The notes: generated by a model not told the origin, from the letters alone. Positions 41,518 through 49,598 are shown, numbered from the stretch's first letter. The stretch: DNA of 64,000 bases from Pseudonocardia sp. MH-G8 (GCF_002262885.1 NZ_NKYF01000028.1:61968-125967); one strand, 5' to 3'. Translations and numbers: made by a program.

Positions 41518-41910
41518 ATGGCGTTCCTGCAGCTCGTCACGATCGTCGTCCGTGACTACGACGAGGCGATCGCATTCTTCGTCGACGCGCTCGGCTTCGA
41601 CCTCGTCGAGGACTCCCCGGCGTCGACGAACGACGGACGCCCGAAGCGATGGGTGGTCGTCCGCCCGCCCGGCGCCGCCACCGGTCTCCTGCTCGCCCGC
41701 GCCGACGGCCCCGCGCAGGAGGTGGCGGTGGGGAACCAGGTGGCCGGCCGGGTCGGCTTCTTCCTCGAGGTGCAGGACTTCGATGCGACCCACGAGCGGA
41801 TGCGCGCCGCCGGGGTTCGGTTCGTGACCGAGCCGCGCCGCGAGCCGTACGGGCGCGTGGCGGTCTTCCTCGACATCGCCGGCAACCGCTGGGACCTGCT
41901 GTCCCGCTGA
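41518..41910 (+). CDS. VOC (glyoxalase-like) family protein
   Basis: A 130-aa single-chain vicinal-oxygen-chelate protein: LVTIVVRDYDEAIAFFVDAL at the start, FFLEVQDFDATHERMRAAGV in the second module, and the usual end FLDIAGNRWDLL. VOC proteins bind a divalent metal and serve as dioxygenases, isomerases or drug-sequestering proteins. AAGG lies just before the ATG, directly after the upstream stop, so it is coupled to the YjbR-like gene. Confidence 0.88.
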   Translation: MAFLQLVTIVVRDYDEAIAFFVDALGFDLVEDSPASTNDGRPKRWVVVRPPGAATGLLLARADGPAQEVAVGNQVAGRVGFFLEVQDFDATHERMRAAGVRFVTEPRREPYGRVAVFLDIAGNRWDLLSR

Positions 41911-41993
41911 GACAGTCGGCACACAGCCGGGGCACAGGGTCGGTTCCTGGCGTCGCGGAGGTCAGGACGCAGGACCGGTGGAGGCAGTGATGA

Positions 41994-42200
41994 GGACAGG
42001 ACCGAGCGACGAGGAACCTGTCGAGGGTCGGCCTGGACGACGACAACGTCTTCGGCGACGACGGCGGCGCGAGCCAGCCGGCCACCGTGACGGGCGACGT
42101 CACCAGCGGCTACACCGTCGCCCTCGCCGCCGGCATCGACACCCCGACCACACCCAGCGGCGGCGGTTCAGGTGGCCCGCCCCCCGGAGAGCAGCGCTAG
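41994..42200 (+). pseudogene. Possible remnant of a secreted-protein gene
   Basis: An open frame without a start codon, ending at TAG 42198-42200. It reads DDDNVFGDDGGASQPATVTG, then TSGYTVALAAGIDTPTTPSG and a Gly/Pro-rich end. This composition looks like the C-terminus of an exported actinomycete protein. The upstream frame closes at TGA 41991-41993, so only a tail could remain. Confidence 0.3.
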
Positions 42201-42927
42201 AGCGGCGATCAGGACCGCACCGACGCCCCTCCTCGTTGCCGAACCAGGCCCGCGGACGCGCGATGGTGATCGCTGCGAGAAGCACCTGACGTCGCCGCGA
42301 CAGCACCCACGCACTGCTCGCACCGATCACCCGGCCCTGATCGCTCCGAGACGTACGCCACCGTCGTCACACCCGCACCCAGGTACTGATCAGATCGATC
42401 ACCGCGGACCGCGCCCGACCGATTCGGCAACCTCGATGTGACGCCCTCACACCACTCCTGGCGATCATGACGGCGCACCGGTGTGCGAGACCTACGTGAG
42501 TGCGGTCGCGAGGGCGCTGGAGCACGGCTCACGATGCGCGCTGCGTGATCGAGCCGGGCCTGTCGGGGGCGGGGAGACGGTGGCTGCCGCCGTCCGCGAA
42601 CCACGCCACCGGCGTCGTCCGGTGCGCGCGAAGCTGCGTTGCAGACGCTCGGGCCCCTGAAAGGTCACGCTCTCATCCGAGTGATCAACGCTGACGCTCC
42701 GTGGTGATCGCGGCCCACGTCGCGGTGCGGGCCGGCGTGCAGCATTCACGAAAGAAGGCGTATCCAAGCGCGGAGTAGTCGACTCACACGATAGGGGCAG
42801 TCGATTTGTCTTGGCCCGCCGCGGATGGCTACCTTTTCCGTAGTCAGCAACGGCTCCCCGTTCGTACACGCTGACTTTGAAGGGAATCGGCTCCGGTCGA
42901 CCCCGGTCCCTCGACAGGAGATGAACT
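42201..42927. other. Gene-free intergenic region
   Basis: About 730 bp with no convincing gene. Its first 300 bp are rich in TGATC words like the region at 33449-33893. The last ~120 bp are less GC-rich and should hold the promoter of the secreted protein at 42928. Confidence 0.5.
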
Positions 42928-43338
42928 GTGCTGAAGAAGGCTGGAATTGTTGTGGCTGCGGCCGCAGCCGGACTGCTCGCGGTGAGCCCGCTCGCCTTCG
43001 CCGGTGACGGCGACGGTGACCACGACGGCCACCACGGCAGCAAGACCAACGTCGAGGACGCCAACGGCATCGACAACTCGAGCAGCGGCGGCCTGCTGAA
43101 CCTCGGCGGCAACAACATCACCGCTCCGATCAACGCCTGCGACAACCAGGTGCCGGTGAACGTGCTGGGCGTCCAGGTGCCGCTCAACAGCACCAGCGTT
43201 GTCGCCGACCTGACGGGCGCGGCAGGCCTGGGCCTGCTGGGCTCGGGTGAGGCCGAGGCCGAGGACGGCGACAGCTCGCTCGACGACTCCTGCAAGGCGG
43301 CCGGCGAGGCGGGCGACAGCTCCGAGATCGACGACTGA
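42928..43338 (+). CDS. Small secreted chaplin/rodlin-like protein
   Basis: A 136-aa exported protein. The start (MLKKAGIVVAAAAAGLLAVS, ending AFA) is a Sec signal peptide like those of rodlins and chaplins. The mature part has a His/Asp/Gly stretch, then GGLLNLGGNNITAPINACDN and VPVNVLGVQVPLNSTSVV, resembling the hydrophobic NVxVNVxG pattern of chaplins, and two cysteines that could form a disulfide. It ends acidic. AGGAG precedes the GTG and a strong terminator follows. A surface-structural role is inferred; exact family uncertain. Confidence 0.7.
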   Translation: MLKKAGIVVAAAAAGLLAVSPLAFAGDGDGDHDGHHGSKTNVEDANGIDNSSSGGLLNLGGNNITAPINACDNQVPVNVLGVQVPLNSTSVVADLTGAAGLGLLGSGEAEAEDGDSSLDDSCKAAGEAGDSSEIDD

Positions 43339-43357
43339 CCTCTCGAGCGCGACCGCG

Positions 43358-43391
43358 GAACGGCGTCGGACCTTCGGGTCCGGCGCCGTTC
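43358..43391 (+). terminator. Strong rho-independent-type hairpin
   Basis: GAACGGCGTCGGACC, loop TTCG, GGTCCGGCGCCGTTC: 15-bp arms with a single G-T pair, 20 bp after the secreted-protein stop. The very stable TTCG loop supports a terminator. Confidence 0.85.
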
Positions 43392-43410
43392 TCGTGCGTC
43401 CGTACCCCGG

Positions 43411-43890
43411 TCATCGCGCTGCTGTGGCCACCGGGGGCAGTCCGTGTTCGAGGTAGGTGCTGCCGGCGCGGGCGAACTGGAGCGCGGACCTGAGGCGGCG
43501 GGACAAGCGCGGGATCAGGTAGTCGTCGAGATCGTCCGCGTCGACCCACTCCCGGCGATCGAGTTCCTCGCCGTTCAGGATGATGCGGGTCTCGTCCTCT
43601 CCGAGCGGTCCGCAGTCGAACAGGAACAGTAACTTGTCGCCATCGCGCTCGTTGGGCGCCCAGTCCACGGCGATGAGGCGTTGCGGTTCCCGATCGAGGT
43701 TCAATTCTTCACGGATCTCGCGCCGGCAGGCTGCTGCGGGGGATTCGCCGCTTTCGACGGTTCCACCGGGGATCTCCCAGGTGTCGTCCTTGTACGTCGG
43801 GTGCACCAGCAGCACGCGGCCCCGGTCGTCGACGAACAGCGCTCCGGCGGCGACGCGAGGGGTGGCGTAGGTATCCTCGGGCGATCCCAT
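43411..43890 (-). CDS. NUDIX hydrolase
   Basis: A 159-aa protein with the Nudix box GGTVESGESPAAACRREIREEL (conserved Gly, Glu and the REIREE core). It hydrolyses nucleoside diphosphates linked to another group, using Mg; the substrate cannot be predicted. It ends 20 bp from the terminator of the convergent secreted-protein gene. A DoxX-like gene lies 41 bp upstream on the same strand. Confidence 0.9.
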   Translation of the reverse strand: MGSPEDTYATPRVAAGALFVDDRGRVLLVHPTYKDDTWEIPGGTVESGESPAAACRREIREELNLDREPQRLIAVDWAPNERDGDKLLFLFDCGPLGEDETRIILNGEELDRREWVDADDLDDYLIPRLSRRLRSALQFARAGSTYLEHGLPPVATAAR

Positions 43891-43931
43891 CTCCGGGACC
43901 CTATGCGCCTCGGCGACGCGCGGGCGGCCGC

Positions 43932-44531
43932 TCAGGTCCCCACGGGCGACAGGAGCCGTTGCGCCGGGCAGACCGAGACGAGCAGCGCTGCACCGATGAG
44001 CACCGGGATCGCATAGGTGGCGACCTCGTCGACCCCGATCGTCAGGGACATCGCGAAGAGGTAGATCGCCAGCAGGCCCGCCGCGGCCTTGCCCGTCCAG
44101 CGACGCCGGAAACCTGCCACCAACGCCACGGCCAGCAGCACCTCGACGCCCGTCGCCACCACGGCGGCGGCAGTGGCGAGCAGGCGCGGCGAGCCGCCGA
44201 GCATGAGTTGGGTGTAGTCGACGAACACCGCCCAGCTGCCCCACGACACACCTGGCGCGCCCGGCGGCCCGAACGCACCGAACCGATCGGCCACCGCGCC
44301 TGCGAAATCCACGGCGAGAAGCACGGCCATCACCCATCCTCCGGCCCGGATCAGGGTCGTGCCGGCTCCCGCGAGGAACAGCGCGGCCAGCCCGACCGCG
44401 GCCGCGCCGAAGACCAGGGTGATGGTCCCCGGCACCACGCCGGCCCACGCTGCCCACGCGAGCTGGAAGAGTGCCCCGCCGCCCACCCACGCCAGTCCTC
44501 CGAGCCTGCGTGCACGGTCCATGTACTCCAC
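43932..44531 (-). CDS. DoxX-like membrane protein
   Basis: A 199-aa membrane protein with about six helices. The stretch VADRFGAFGPPGAPGVSWGS resembles VADRFGLWGPAGTANVSWGG in the DoxX protein at 48634, so the two are related, this one with an extra N-terminal half. DoxX-type proteins are linked to redox and thiol homeostasis at the membrane. GTG 44531 (or ATG 44522) start. Divergent from a MarR gene, which may control it. Confidence 0.75.
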   Translation of the reverse strand: MEYMDRARRLGGLAWVGGGALFQLAWAAWAGVVPGTITLVFGAAAVGLAALFLAGAGTTLIRAGGWVMAVLLAVDFAGAVADRFGAFGPPGAPGVSWGSWAVFVDYTQLMLGGSPRLLATAAAVVATGVEVLLAVALVAGFRRRWTGKAAAGLLAIYLFAMSLTIGVDEVATYAIPVLIGAALLVSVCPAQRLLSPVGT

Positions 44532-44546
44532 GGACTCCGCCCCCTC

Positions 44547-44572
44547 GATTGGTAAGGTTCCGTACTAAATCG
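44547..44572. promoter_or_regulatory. Imperfect palindrome in DoxX/MarR divergent promoter
   Basis: GATTGGTA (44548-44555) and TACTAAATC (44563-44571) form an imperfect inverted repeat in the 63-bp gap between the two divergent starts. A related word, CCTTACTAATCC, lies inside the first codons of the MarR gene (about 44607-44618). Candidate MarR operator. Confidence 0.4.
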
Positions 44573-44594
44573 AACCTAGCCCGGAGGGTGATCG

Positions 44595-45083
44595 ATGGTC
44601 AAGCGCCTTACTAATCCGCTGCGGAACCGGCCCACCCCGCTCGGCTCGCTGCTCAACGCCGCCGCGACGCGCCTGTCCGCGGAGCTGGACGGTGCGCTGC
44701 GCGCGGCCGGTTTCGACGACGTGCGGGCGGCACATGCCCCGGTGTTCATGGCGATCGACCCGGACGGCACCCGGGTGACCGATCTGGCTGCGCGGGCCGC
44801 GATGTCGAAACAGGCGATCGGCGAGCTGATCCGCCACCTCGGCGACCGCGGCTACATCACCCTCACGCCGGACCCGAAGGACGGGCGTGCCAAGAGGGTG
44901 CAGCTGACCGAGCGCGGCTGGCGCACGGTCGAGCTCGGCGAGCGGGTCATCGCCGAGTTCGACGCCTGGCTCGACCACGCGGTCGGTCCTGATCACGTCG
45001 CGCAGCTCCGTCAGGCGCTCGAGCGCATCATCACCACCGATCCACGCCACCGGCGGCCGCCTCGCGAATCGGCGAAGTCCTGA
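44595..45083 (+). CDS. MarR family transcriptional regulator
   Basis: A 162-aa winged-helix regulator: LAARAAMSKQAIGELIRHLG as recognition region, wing PDPKDGRAKRVQLTERGW. GGAGG lies 7 bp before the ATG. It faces away from a DoxX-like gene across a 63-bp promoter region and likely regulates it and itself. Confidence 0.9.
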   Translation: MVKRLTNPLRNRPTPLGSLLNAAATRLSAELDGALRAAGFDDVRAAHAPVFMAIDPDGTRVTDLAARAAMSKQAIGELIRHLGDRGYITLTPDPKDGRAKRVQLTERGWRTVELGERVIAEFDAWLDHAVGPDHVAQLRQALERIITTDPRHRRPPRESAKS

Positions 45084-45093
45084 TCCCCCTCGC

Positions 45094-45120
45094 GGTCACA
45101 CTCCTTCCCCGCGGCGTGTC
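45094..45120 (+). promoter_or_regulatory. Predicted ECF41 promoter (near match) before NmrA-like gene
   Basis: GGTCACA (45094-45100), a 16-bp spacer and TGTC (45117-45120). It differs from the ECF41 consensus -10 (CGTC) at one base. It lies 71 bp before the oxidoreductase start and matches the two exact sites at 46010 and 47830. Confidence 0.55.
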
Positions 45121-45191
45121 AGGGAGGTGAACCCCGGAACCCGGCCGATGCGTTCGGGTCCCGGACTCGCCAACCGTGGAGAGAAGAAGCC

Positions 45192-45986
45192 ATGACCTCA
45201 CCCCTCCTGCTCACCGGCGGCACGGGCACGCTCGGACGCCTCGCGCTGCCGCTCCTGCGGGACGCGGGCCGCAAGGTCCGCGTGCTCACCCGGCACCAGC
45301 ACGAGCCCGCCGACGGGATCGAGTACGTGACCGGGGACGTCGGCACCGGCAGCGGGGTCGACGCCGCGGTGACGGGCATCGAGACGATCGTGCATTGCGC
45401 GGGAGGCGCCAAGGGCGACGGGGACAAGGCTCGCAACCTGGTGCAGGCGGCATCGCGGGCAGGCGTCCGGCACCTGGTGTTCATCTCGGTGGTCGGCGCC
45501 GACCGGATCCCGGTCGTCAGCGGCGTCGACCGCGCCATGTACGGCTACTTCGCGGAGAAGCGCGACGCCGAGCGCGTCATCGCCGAATCCGGCGTGCCGT
45601 GGACGACGCTGCGCGCCACCCAGTTCCACGACTGGATCCTGACGCTGCTGGGCCAGATGGCGAAGATGCCGGTGATGCCGCTCTGGGGAGGGGCCCGGTT
45701 CCAGCCGGTCGACTCCGGCGAGGTCGCGGCCAGGCTGGTGGAACTGGCGCTCGGCGAGCCGTCCGGGCTGGTGCCCAGCATCGCGGGCCCGCGCGTGTAC
45801 GGGATGGAGGAGCTCGCCCGCAGCTACCTGCGTGCGGTCGGCAAGCGCCGATTGATGATCTCCCCGAAGGCTCCCGGCAAGGCTGCGGCCGCGTACCGGG
45901 CCGGTGCCAACCTCGCCCCGGAGTGCGCCGTCGGCCGACGCACGTGGGAGGACTTCCTGGCCACTCAGGTGCGGCAGGGGCTGTGA
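45192..45986 (+). CDS. NAD(P)-binding NmrA-like atypical SDR
   Basis: A 264-aa protein with an N-terminal Rossmann motif (LLTGGTGTLGRLALPLL), a GDVGTGSGVDAAV loop and FISVVGADRIP, typical of NmrA-like or atypical short-chain dehydrogenases that bind NAD(P) as redox sensors or epimerases. It lacks a clear YxxxK active site (YFAEKRDAE is the nearest). GGAGAG precedes the ATG. It directly precedes an ECF41 sigma gene and has an ECF41-like promoter, matching the usual ECF41 neighbourhood of oxidoreductase or epimerase genes. Confidence 0.85.
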   Translation: MTSPLLLTGGTGTLGRLALPLLRDAGRKVRVLTRHQHEPADGIEYVTGDVGTGSGVDAAVTGIETIVHCAGGAKGDGDKARNLVQAASRAGVRHLVFISVVGADRIPVVSGVDRAMYGYFAEKRDAERVIAESGVPWTTLRATQFHDWILTLLGQMAKMPVMPLWGGARFQPVDSGEVAARLVELALGEPSGLVPSIAGPRVYGMEELARSYLRAVGKRRLMISPKAPGKAAAAYRAGANLAPECAVGRRTWEDFLATQVRQGL

Positions 45987-46009
45987 CGGGCTGCGGGCGG
46001 GGGCCGTCA

Positions 46010-46036
46010 GGTCACATCGACACGTTCCGGTCCGTC
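46010..46036 (+). promoter_or_regulatory. Predicted autoregulated ECF41 promoter
   Basis: GGTCACA (46010-46016), spacer of exactly 16 bp, CGTC (46033-46036), 36 bp before the sigma gene start. The published ECF41 promoter is TGTCACA-N16-CGTC. Confidence 0.75.
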
Positions 46037-46071
46037 AAAGGCATGACGGAACACAACCGGAGGGTGCGACC

Positions 46072-46944
46072 GTGGTCGAACGCGACTGGCTGACCGATCG
46101 GTTCGAGGCCCACCGCACGCATCTGCGCTCGGTGGCCTACCGGGTGCTCGGGTCGCATGCCGAGGCCGACGACGCCGTGCAGGAGGCGTGGTTGCGGCTC
46201 GCCCGGTCCGACAGCGGCCAGGTGGAGAACCTGGGCGGCTGGCTCACCACGATCGTCGCCCGGGTGTCGCTGGACATGCTGCGCTCGCGCACCTCCCGGC
46301 GCGAGGAGCTCCACAGCGCACACTCGCCCGACCTCGACATCAACGCTGACGGTGGCACCGGCCCGGAGCACGAGGTCCTGCTGGTCGACGCCGTCGGTTC
46401 GGCGCTCCTGGTCGTGCTCGACACGCTGACGCCCGCCGAGCGGCTCGCGTTCGTGCTGCACGACTTGTTCGCCGTGCCGTTCGAGGAGATCGCGCCGATC
46501 GTCGACCGCTCGCGCGCTGCCGCGCGGCAGCTCGCCAGCCGCGCCCGCCGCCGCGTGCGGGGCGCGACCCCTGGTGCGGAGAACGACCTGTCCCGGCAGC
46601 GGGCGATGGTCGAGGCATTCCTCGCCGCCTCGCGCGACGGAGACTTCACGGCGTTGATGTCGCTGCTCGGCCCGGACGTCGTGCTGAGTTCCGACGCCGC
46701 CGCCGTGCGGGCCGGCGCGTCGGAGGAGGCCCGCGGCGTCGCGGCTGTGGCCACCGTGTTCGCCGGACGGGCGAAGGCGGCTCGACTCGCCCTGGTCGAC
46801 GGGGCCGCCGGGGCCGTGTGGGGGCCGGCCGGGCAGCCGCGTGTCGTGTTCGAGTTCACGACCAGTGGCGGGAAGATCGTTAGGATCGACATTCTCGCCG
46901 ATCCCGAATACCTCGCCGAGGTCGAACTCTCGATCCTCGGGTGA
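46072..46944 (+). CDS. sigJ: ECF41-type RNA polymerase sigma factor with SnoaL-like tail
   Basis: A 290-aa sigma factor. Sigma-2 region: HLRSVAYRVLGSHAEADDAV; sigma-4 region: LTPAERLAFVLHDLFAVPFE and RSRAAARQLASRARRRVRG. A C-terminal ~110-residue SnoaL-like domain (ends GGKIVRIDILADPEYL) takes the place of an anti-sigma factor and modulates activity in this group. The usual WLPEP motif between sigma-2 and sigma-4 is not present (HSPDL instead). The GTG has GGAGG 8 bp upstream. Its promoter and those of two neighbours carry the ECF41 motif. Confidence 0.88.
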   Translation: MVERDWLTDRFEAHRTHLRSVAYRVLGSHAEADDAVQEAWLRLARSDSGQVENLGGWLTTIVARVSLDMLRSRTSRREELHSAHSPDLDINADGGTGPEHEVLLVDAVGSALLVVLDTLTPAERLAFVLHDLFAVPFEEIAPIVDRSRAAARQLASRARRRVRGATPGAENDLSRQRAMVEAFLAASRDGDFTALMSLLGPDVVLSSDAAAVRAGASEEARGVAAVATVFAGRAKAARLALVDGAAGAVWGPAGQPRVVFEFTTSGGKIVRIDILADPEYLAEVELSILG

Positions 46945-47005
46945 GCGGCGCCCGGCGCGGGCCCCGAATTCGGAAGCAGAGACCGTCCATCAGAATGAGG
47001 CGTCG

Positions 47006-47866
47006 ATGAGGGCTGCCCGAACGAAGATTTCCAGCATATCCGGAGCTCGTGTCGTCGTGTTCTGGTTCGCTACCGGCGTCATCGCGACCGAGTCCGTGGT
47101 GGGAGGGATCTGGGACATCCTGCGAACCGACTACGTGCGGGATGTCCTGGAGGTGCAACTCGGCTACCCGCCGTACGTGGCGATCATTCTCGGGATCTGC
47201 AAGATCCCGGGAGCCCTGGTGCTGCTCGCGCCCGGGTTCCCGCGGCTCAAGGAGTGGGTCTATGCCGGGATGATCTTCATCTACACCGGAGCGGTCATCT
47301 CGCACCTGGCCGTCGGAGACGTCGCCGGCGCCATCGGCCCGGTCGGCTTCACCGTCATCACGATGACGTCCTGGGCGCTGCGCCCCTGCTCGCGCCGCGA
47401 CCTTGCGGCAGGGACCGGGTTCCTCGACCGCCTGTCCACGCCCGCCGTGACGAGCGGCAAGGCGCTGCTGATCTGGTACTGGGCCACCACGGGCGTGATC
47501 GTTTTCGTGTTGCTGACCGGCGGCCTGGCCGACCTGTCCCGGCGACCGGAAACGGCCGCCGGCGTGCTGGCCCTCGGCTACCCGCTGTACTTCGTGTCGA
47601 TCCTGGGGTCCTGGAAGCTGCTCGGTGTCGCAGTATTGCTCGCCCCGCGATTTCCGCGGCTCAAGGAGTGGGCATACGCGGGCGCGTTCTACAACTTCGC
47701 CGGAGCGTTCACGTCGCACCTGGTGTCCGGTTCGGACGCGAATCACCTCATCTGGACGGGTCTTTTCAGTGTCTGCACGATCGCGTCGTGGGCGCTGCGG
47801 CCCCATGACCGCCGATCTCTCGGCTCATCGGTCACATTCCTTCGCCGCGATCCGTCAGAGCAATGA
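47006..47866 (+). CDS. Tandem-duplicated DoxX-like membrane protein
   Basis: A 286-aa membrane protein made of two similar halves of ~135 residues. Each half has a start like FWFATGVIATES / YWATTGVIVFVL, a block LLAPGFPRLKEWVYAGMIF / LLAPRFPRLKEWAYAGAFY, and an end SWALRPCSRRD / SWALRPHDRRS. Each matches a four-helix DoxX_2 domain, so the gene arose by internal duplication and fusion. TGAGG precedes the ATG. It sits between the ECF41 gene and the VOC operon; function probably redox or quinone related, unproven. Confidence 0.8.
   Translation: MRAARTKISSISGARVVVFWFATGVIATESVVGGIWDILRTDYVRDVLEVQLGYPPYVAIILGICKIPGALVLLAPGFPRLKEWVYAGMIFIYTGAVISHLAVGDVAGAIGPVGFTVITMTSWALRPCSRRDLAAGTGFLDRLSTPAVTSGKALLIWYWATTGVIVFVLLTGGLADLSRRPETAAGVLALGYPLYFVSILGSWKLLGVAVLLAPRFPRLKEWAYAGAFYNFAGAFTSHLVSGSDANHLIWTGLFSVCTIASWALRPHDRRSLGSSVTFLRRDPSEQ
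47830..47856 (+). promoter_or_regulatory. Predicted ECF41 promoter before VOC operon
   Basis: GGTCACA (47830-47836), spacer of exactly 16 bp, CGTC (47853-47856), ending 33 bp before the VOC start and overlapping the end of the upstream gene. An exact match to the site in front of the sigma gene. Confidence 0.72.
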
Positions 47867-47889
47867 CACCACCAGTACGAGGAGCTCTC

Positions 47890-48225
47890 ATGACTTCAGG
47901 TATGACGACGATCATCTATCCCGTCACGGACCTCGCGAAGGCCAAAGCGGTCTACCGCGAGTTGCTGGGCGTGCAGCCGACCATGGACGAGGTGTACTAC
48001 GTCGGCTTCTCCGTGGCCGGGCAGGACATCGGCCTGGATCCCCACGGCCACCGGTCGGGCCCCGTCAGCTACTGGCAGGTCGAAGACATCAGGGCGGGTG
48101 TCACGGCGCTGGTGGAGGCCGGTGCGGTGGCGCACCAGGACGTCAAGGACGTCGGTGGGGGCAAGCTGACCGCCGCGGTGAAGGACCCGGACGGCAACAT
48201 CATCGGCCTGATCCAGTCTGCGTGA
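47890..48225 (+). CDS. VOC (glyoxalase-like) family protein
   Basis: A 111-aa protein (MTTIIYPVTDLAKAKAVYRE, then SYWQVEDIRAGVTALVEAGA, VKDPDGNIIGLIQ) of the VOC fold. GAGGAG lies upstream of the ATG. The next gene starts at GTGA on its stop codon, so they are coupled. Likely induced by the ECF41 sigma factor through the promoter at 47830. Confidence 0.88.
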   Translation: MTSGMTTIIYPVTDLAKAKAVYRELLGVQPTMDEVYYVGFSVAGQDIGLDPHGHRSGPVSYWQVEDIRAGVTALVEAGAVAHQDVKDVGGGKLTAAVKDPDGNIIGLIQSA

Positions 48226-48602
48226 GACGTACGGCCGACGACCGCGGCGAGCGCTTCGCCGCGGCAATGCGGGTGACCGTGACCTTGCTGGCGATCGCGC
48301 TGTTGACCCAGGCCGTCACCGCCGGGCTGCTGCTCTCGACACCGGGCGGCCGGCTGGCCCACAGCGCCACAGCGGCGTTCGTCGTGCTCGCCGCCGTGGT
48401 GCAGCTGGTTGCCGCCATCGTGGTGTGGCGGCCGGGTGGAGGATCGCCGCGGTTCGCTCTGGTCAGCTTCTTCCTGCTGGTCACGGTGCTGGCGGAGGGG
48501 CTGGCAGGTGCCGCTCGGCTCACCGCGCTCCACGTGCCGCTCGGCGCCCTCCTCCTTGCGGGCGGTGCCGTCCTGGCCTCACGAACCTGGTCACGACAGT
48601 GA
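48222..48602 (+). CDS. Hypothetical four-helix membrane protein
   Basis: A 126-aa protein with about four hydrophobic segments (VTVTLLAIALLTQAVTAGLL, AAFVVLAAVVQLVAAIVV, LVSFFLLVTVLAEGL, LGALLLAGGAVLA). GTG start overlaps the VOC stop (GTGA). No family recognised with certainty. Its place between VOC and DoxX genes under an ECF41-type promoter suggests a membrane redox or stress role. Confidence 0.72.
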   Translation: MRRTADDRGERFAAAMRVTVTLLAIALLTQAVTAGLLLSTPGGRLAHSATAAFVVLAAVVQLVAAIVVWRPGGGSPRFALVSFFLLVTVLAEGLAGAARLTALHVPLGALLLAGGAVLASRTWSRQ

Positions 48603-48633
48603 CCGCCTGTTTCCGTGCACCCTCGGAGGAGCC

Positions 48634-49134
48634 ATGGCGCTACTGCTGAAGCGCACTCGTCGACGGTTCGACGACGCGGCCGACGATCGACGGATGTGGT
48701 CGGTCGCCACCGTCTTCACCCGGGTGGCGCTGTCGGCGGGCTTCCTGTCGGCAGTCGCCGACCGGTTCGGGCTGTGGGGACCTGCGGGCACGGCCAACGT
48801 GTCCTGGGGTGGCTTCGAGCCCTACCTCGCCTACGTCGCCGCCCTCGCGCCGTACCTGCCGGCACCGCTGCTCGGCGTCGCCGGCTGGGGGGCGACGCTC
48901 GCCGAGCTCGCCCTGGGTCTCACTCTGCTGCTCGGGGTGGCGCTGCGCTGGTCGGCATGGCTGAGCGTGGCAACGTTGCTGGTCTTCGGGCTGTCGATGT
49001 TCCTGTTCGCCGGCTTCGAGGCCCCGCTGAGCGCCTCCGTGTTCAGCGCGTGTGCCGCGGCGCTGCTGCTGGCGCTGTCTCCGGCGCACGGCCACGCGTT
49101 CACCGTGGACGGGCTTCGCCGCCAGGGCCGCTGA
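48634..49134 (+). CDS. DoxX family membrane protein
   Basis: A 166-aa four-helix DoxX protein: VFTRVALSAGFLSAVADRFG in the first helix, then LGVAGWGATLAELALGLTLL and LSVATLLVFGLSMFLFAGFE. GGAGGA lies before the ATG. Last gene of the predicted ECF41-driven VOC operon. Its last 35 bp overlap the end of the convergent MerR gene. Confidence 0.85.
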   Translation: MALLLKRTRRRFDDAADDRRMWSVATVFTRVALSAGFLSAVADRFGLWGPAGTANVSWGGFEPYLAYVAALAPYLPAPLLGVAGWGATLAELALGLTLLLGVALRWSAWLSVATLLVFGLSMFLFAGFEAPLSASVFSACAAALLLALSPAHGHAFTVDGLRRQGR

Positions 49135-49579
49135 CAGACGCTGGGAGGAGGTCGCCCGGACACCGCCCGGTTCTGGCCGGGCGCGGGACGTCCACCAACT
49201 CCGCCAGGTGGGCCCGGGCGTTCGGACAGGTCGCGATGTCTTCGTGGGAGCAGTTCAGCCCGGCCTCGAGGAGATCGAGCGCCGACCGCAGGGCCGCCAT
49301 CCTCACCTGCAGCGCGTCGTGGTTGCGGCGTAGCACGTCCTTGCGCGCAGAGGTGTGGATCGAGGTGAGGAACTCCCGGATCTCCGGCAGCGGCAGACCG
49401 GCGCGCTTCATGATCACGATGGAGGCGACCTGGAACAGGTCGTCGCGGGTGTAGCGGCGGCGGCCGCCCTCGACGCGGGCGGGGGAGAGCAGGCCCACCG
49501 ACTCCCAGTGGCGCAGTACGTGGGCCGGCAGGCCGAAGTGGTCGGCCACCTGACCGATCGTCATCGGGCTTGACTTCAT
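49100..49579 (-). CDS. MerR family transcriptional regulator
   Basis: A 159-aa MerR protein. Helix-turn-helix: MTIGQVADHFGLPAHVLRHW, EGGRRRYTRDDL; coiled coil with LPLPEIREFLTSIH. It contains two cysteines near the C-terminus (NCSHEDIATC) that might bind metal. ATG 49579 (alternative 49564). Divergent from a methyltransferase with only 19 bp between starts, where MerR would bind the elongated spacer of that promoter. Confidence 0.9.
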   Translation of the reverse strand: MKSSPMTIGQVADHFGLPAHVLRHWESVGLLSPARVEGGRRRYTRDDLFQVASIVIMKRAGLPLPEIREFLTSIHTSARKDVLRRNHDALQVRMAALRSALDLLEAGLNCSHEDIATCPNARAHLAELVDVPRPARTGRCPGDLLPASVSGPGGEARPR

Positions 49580-49598
49580 GTCGACATTAGGTCCGAGC

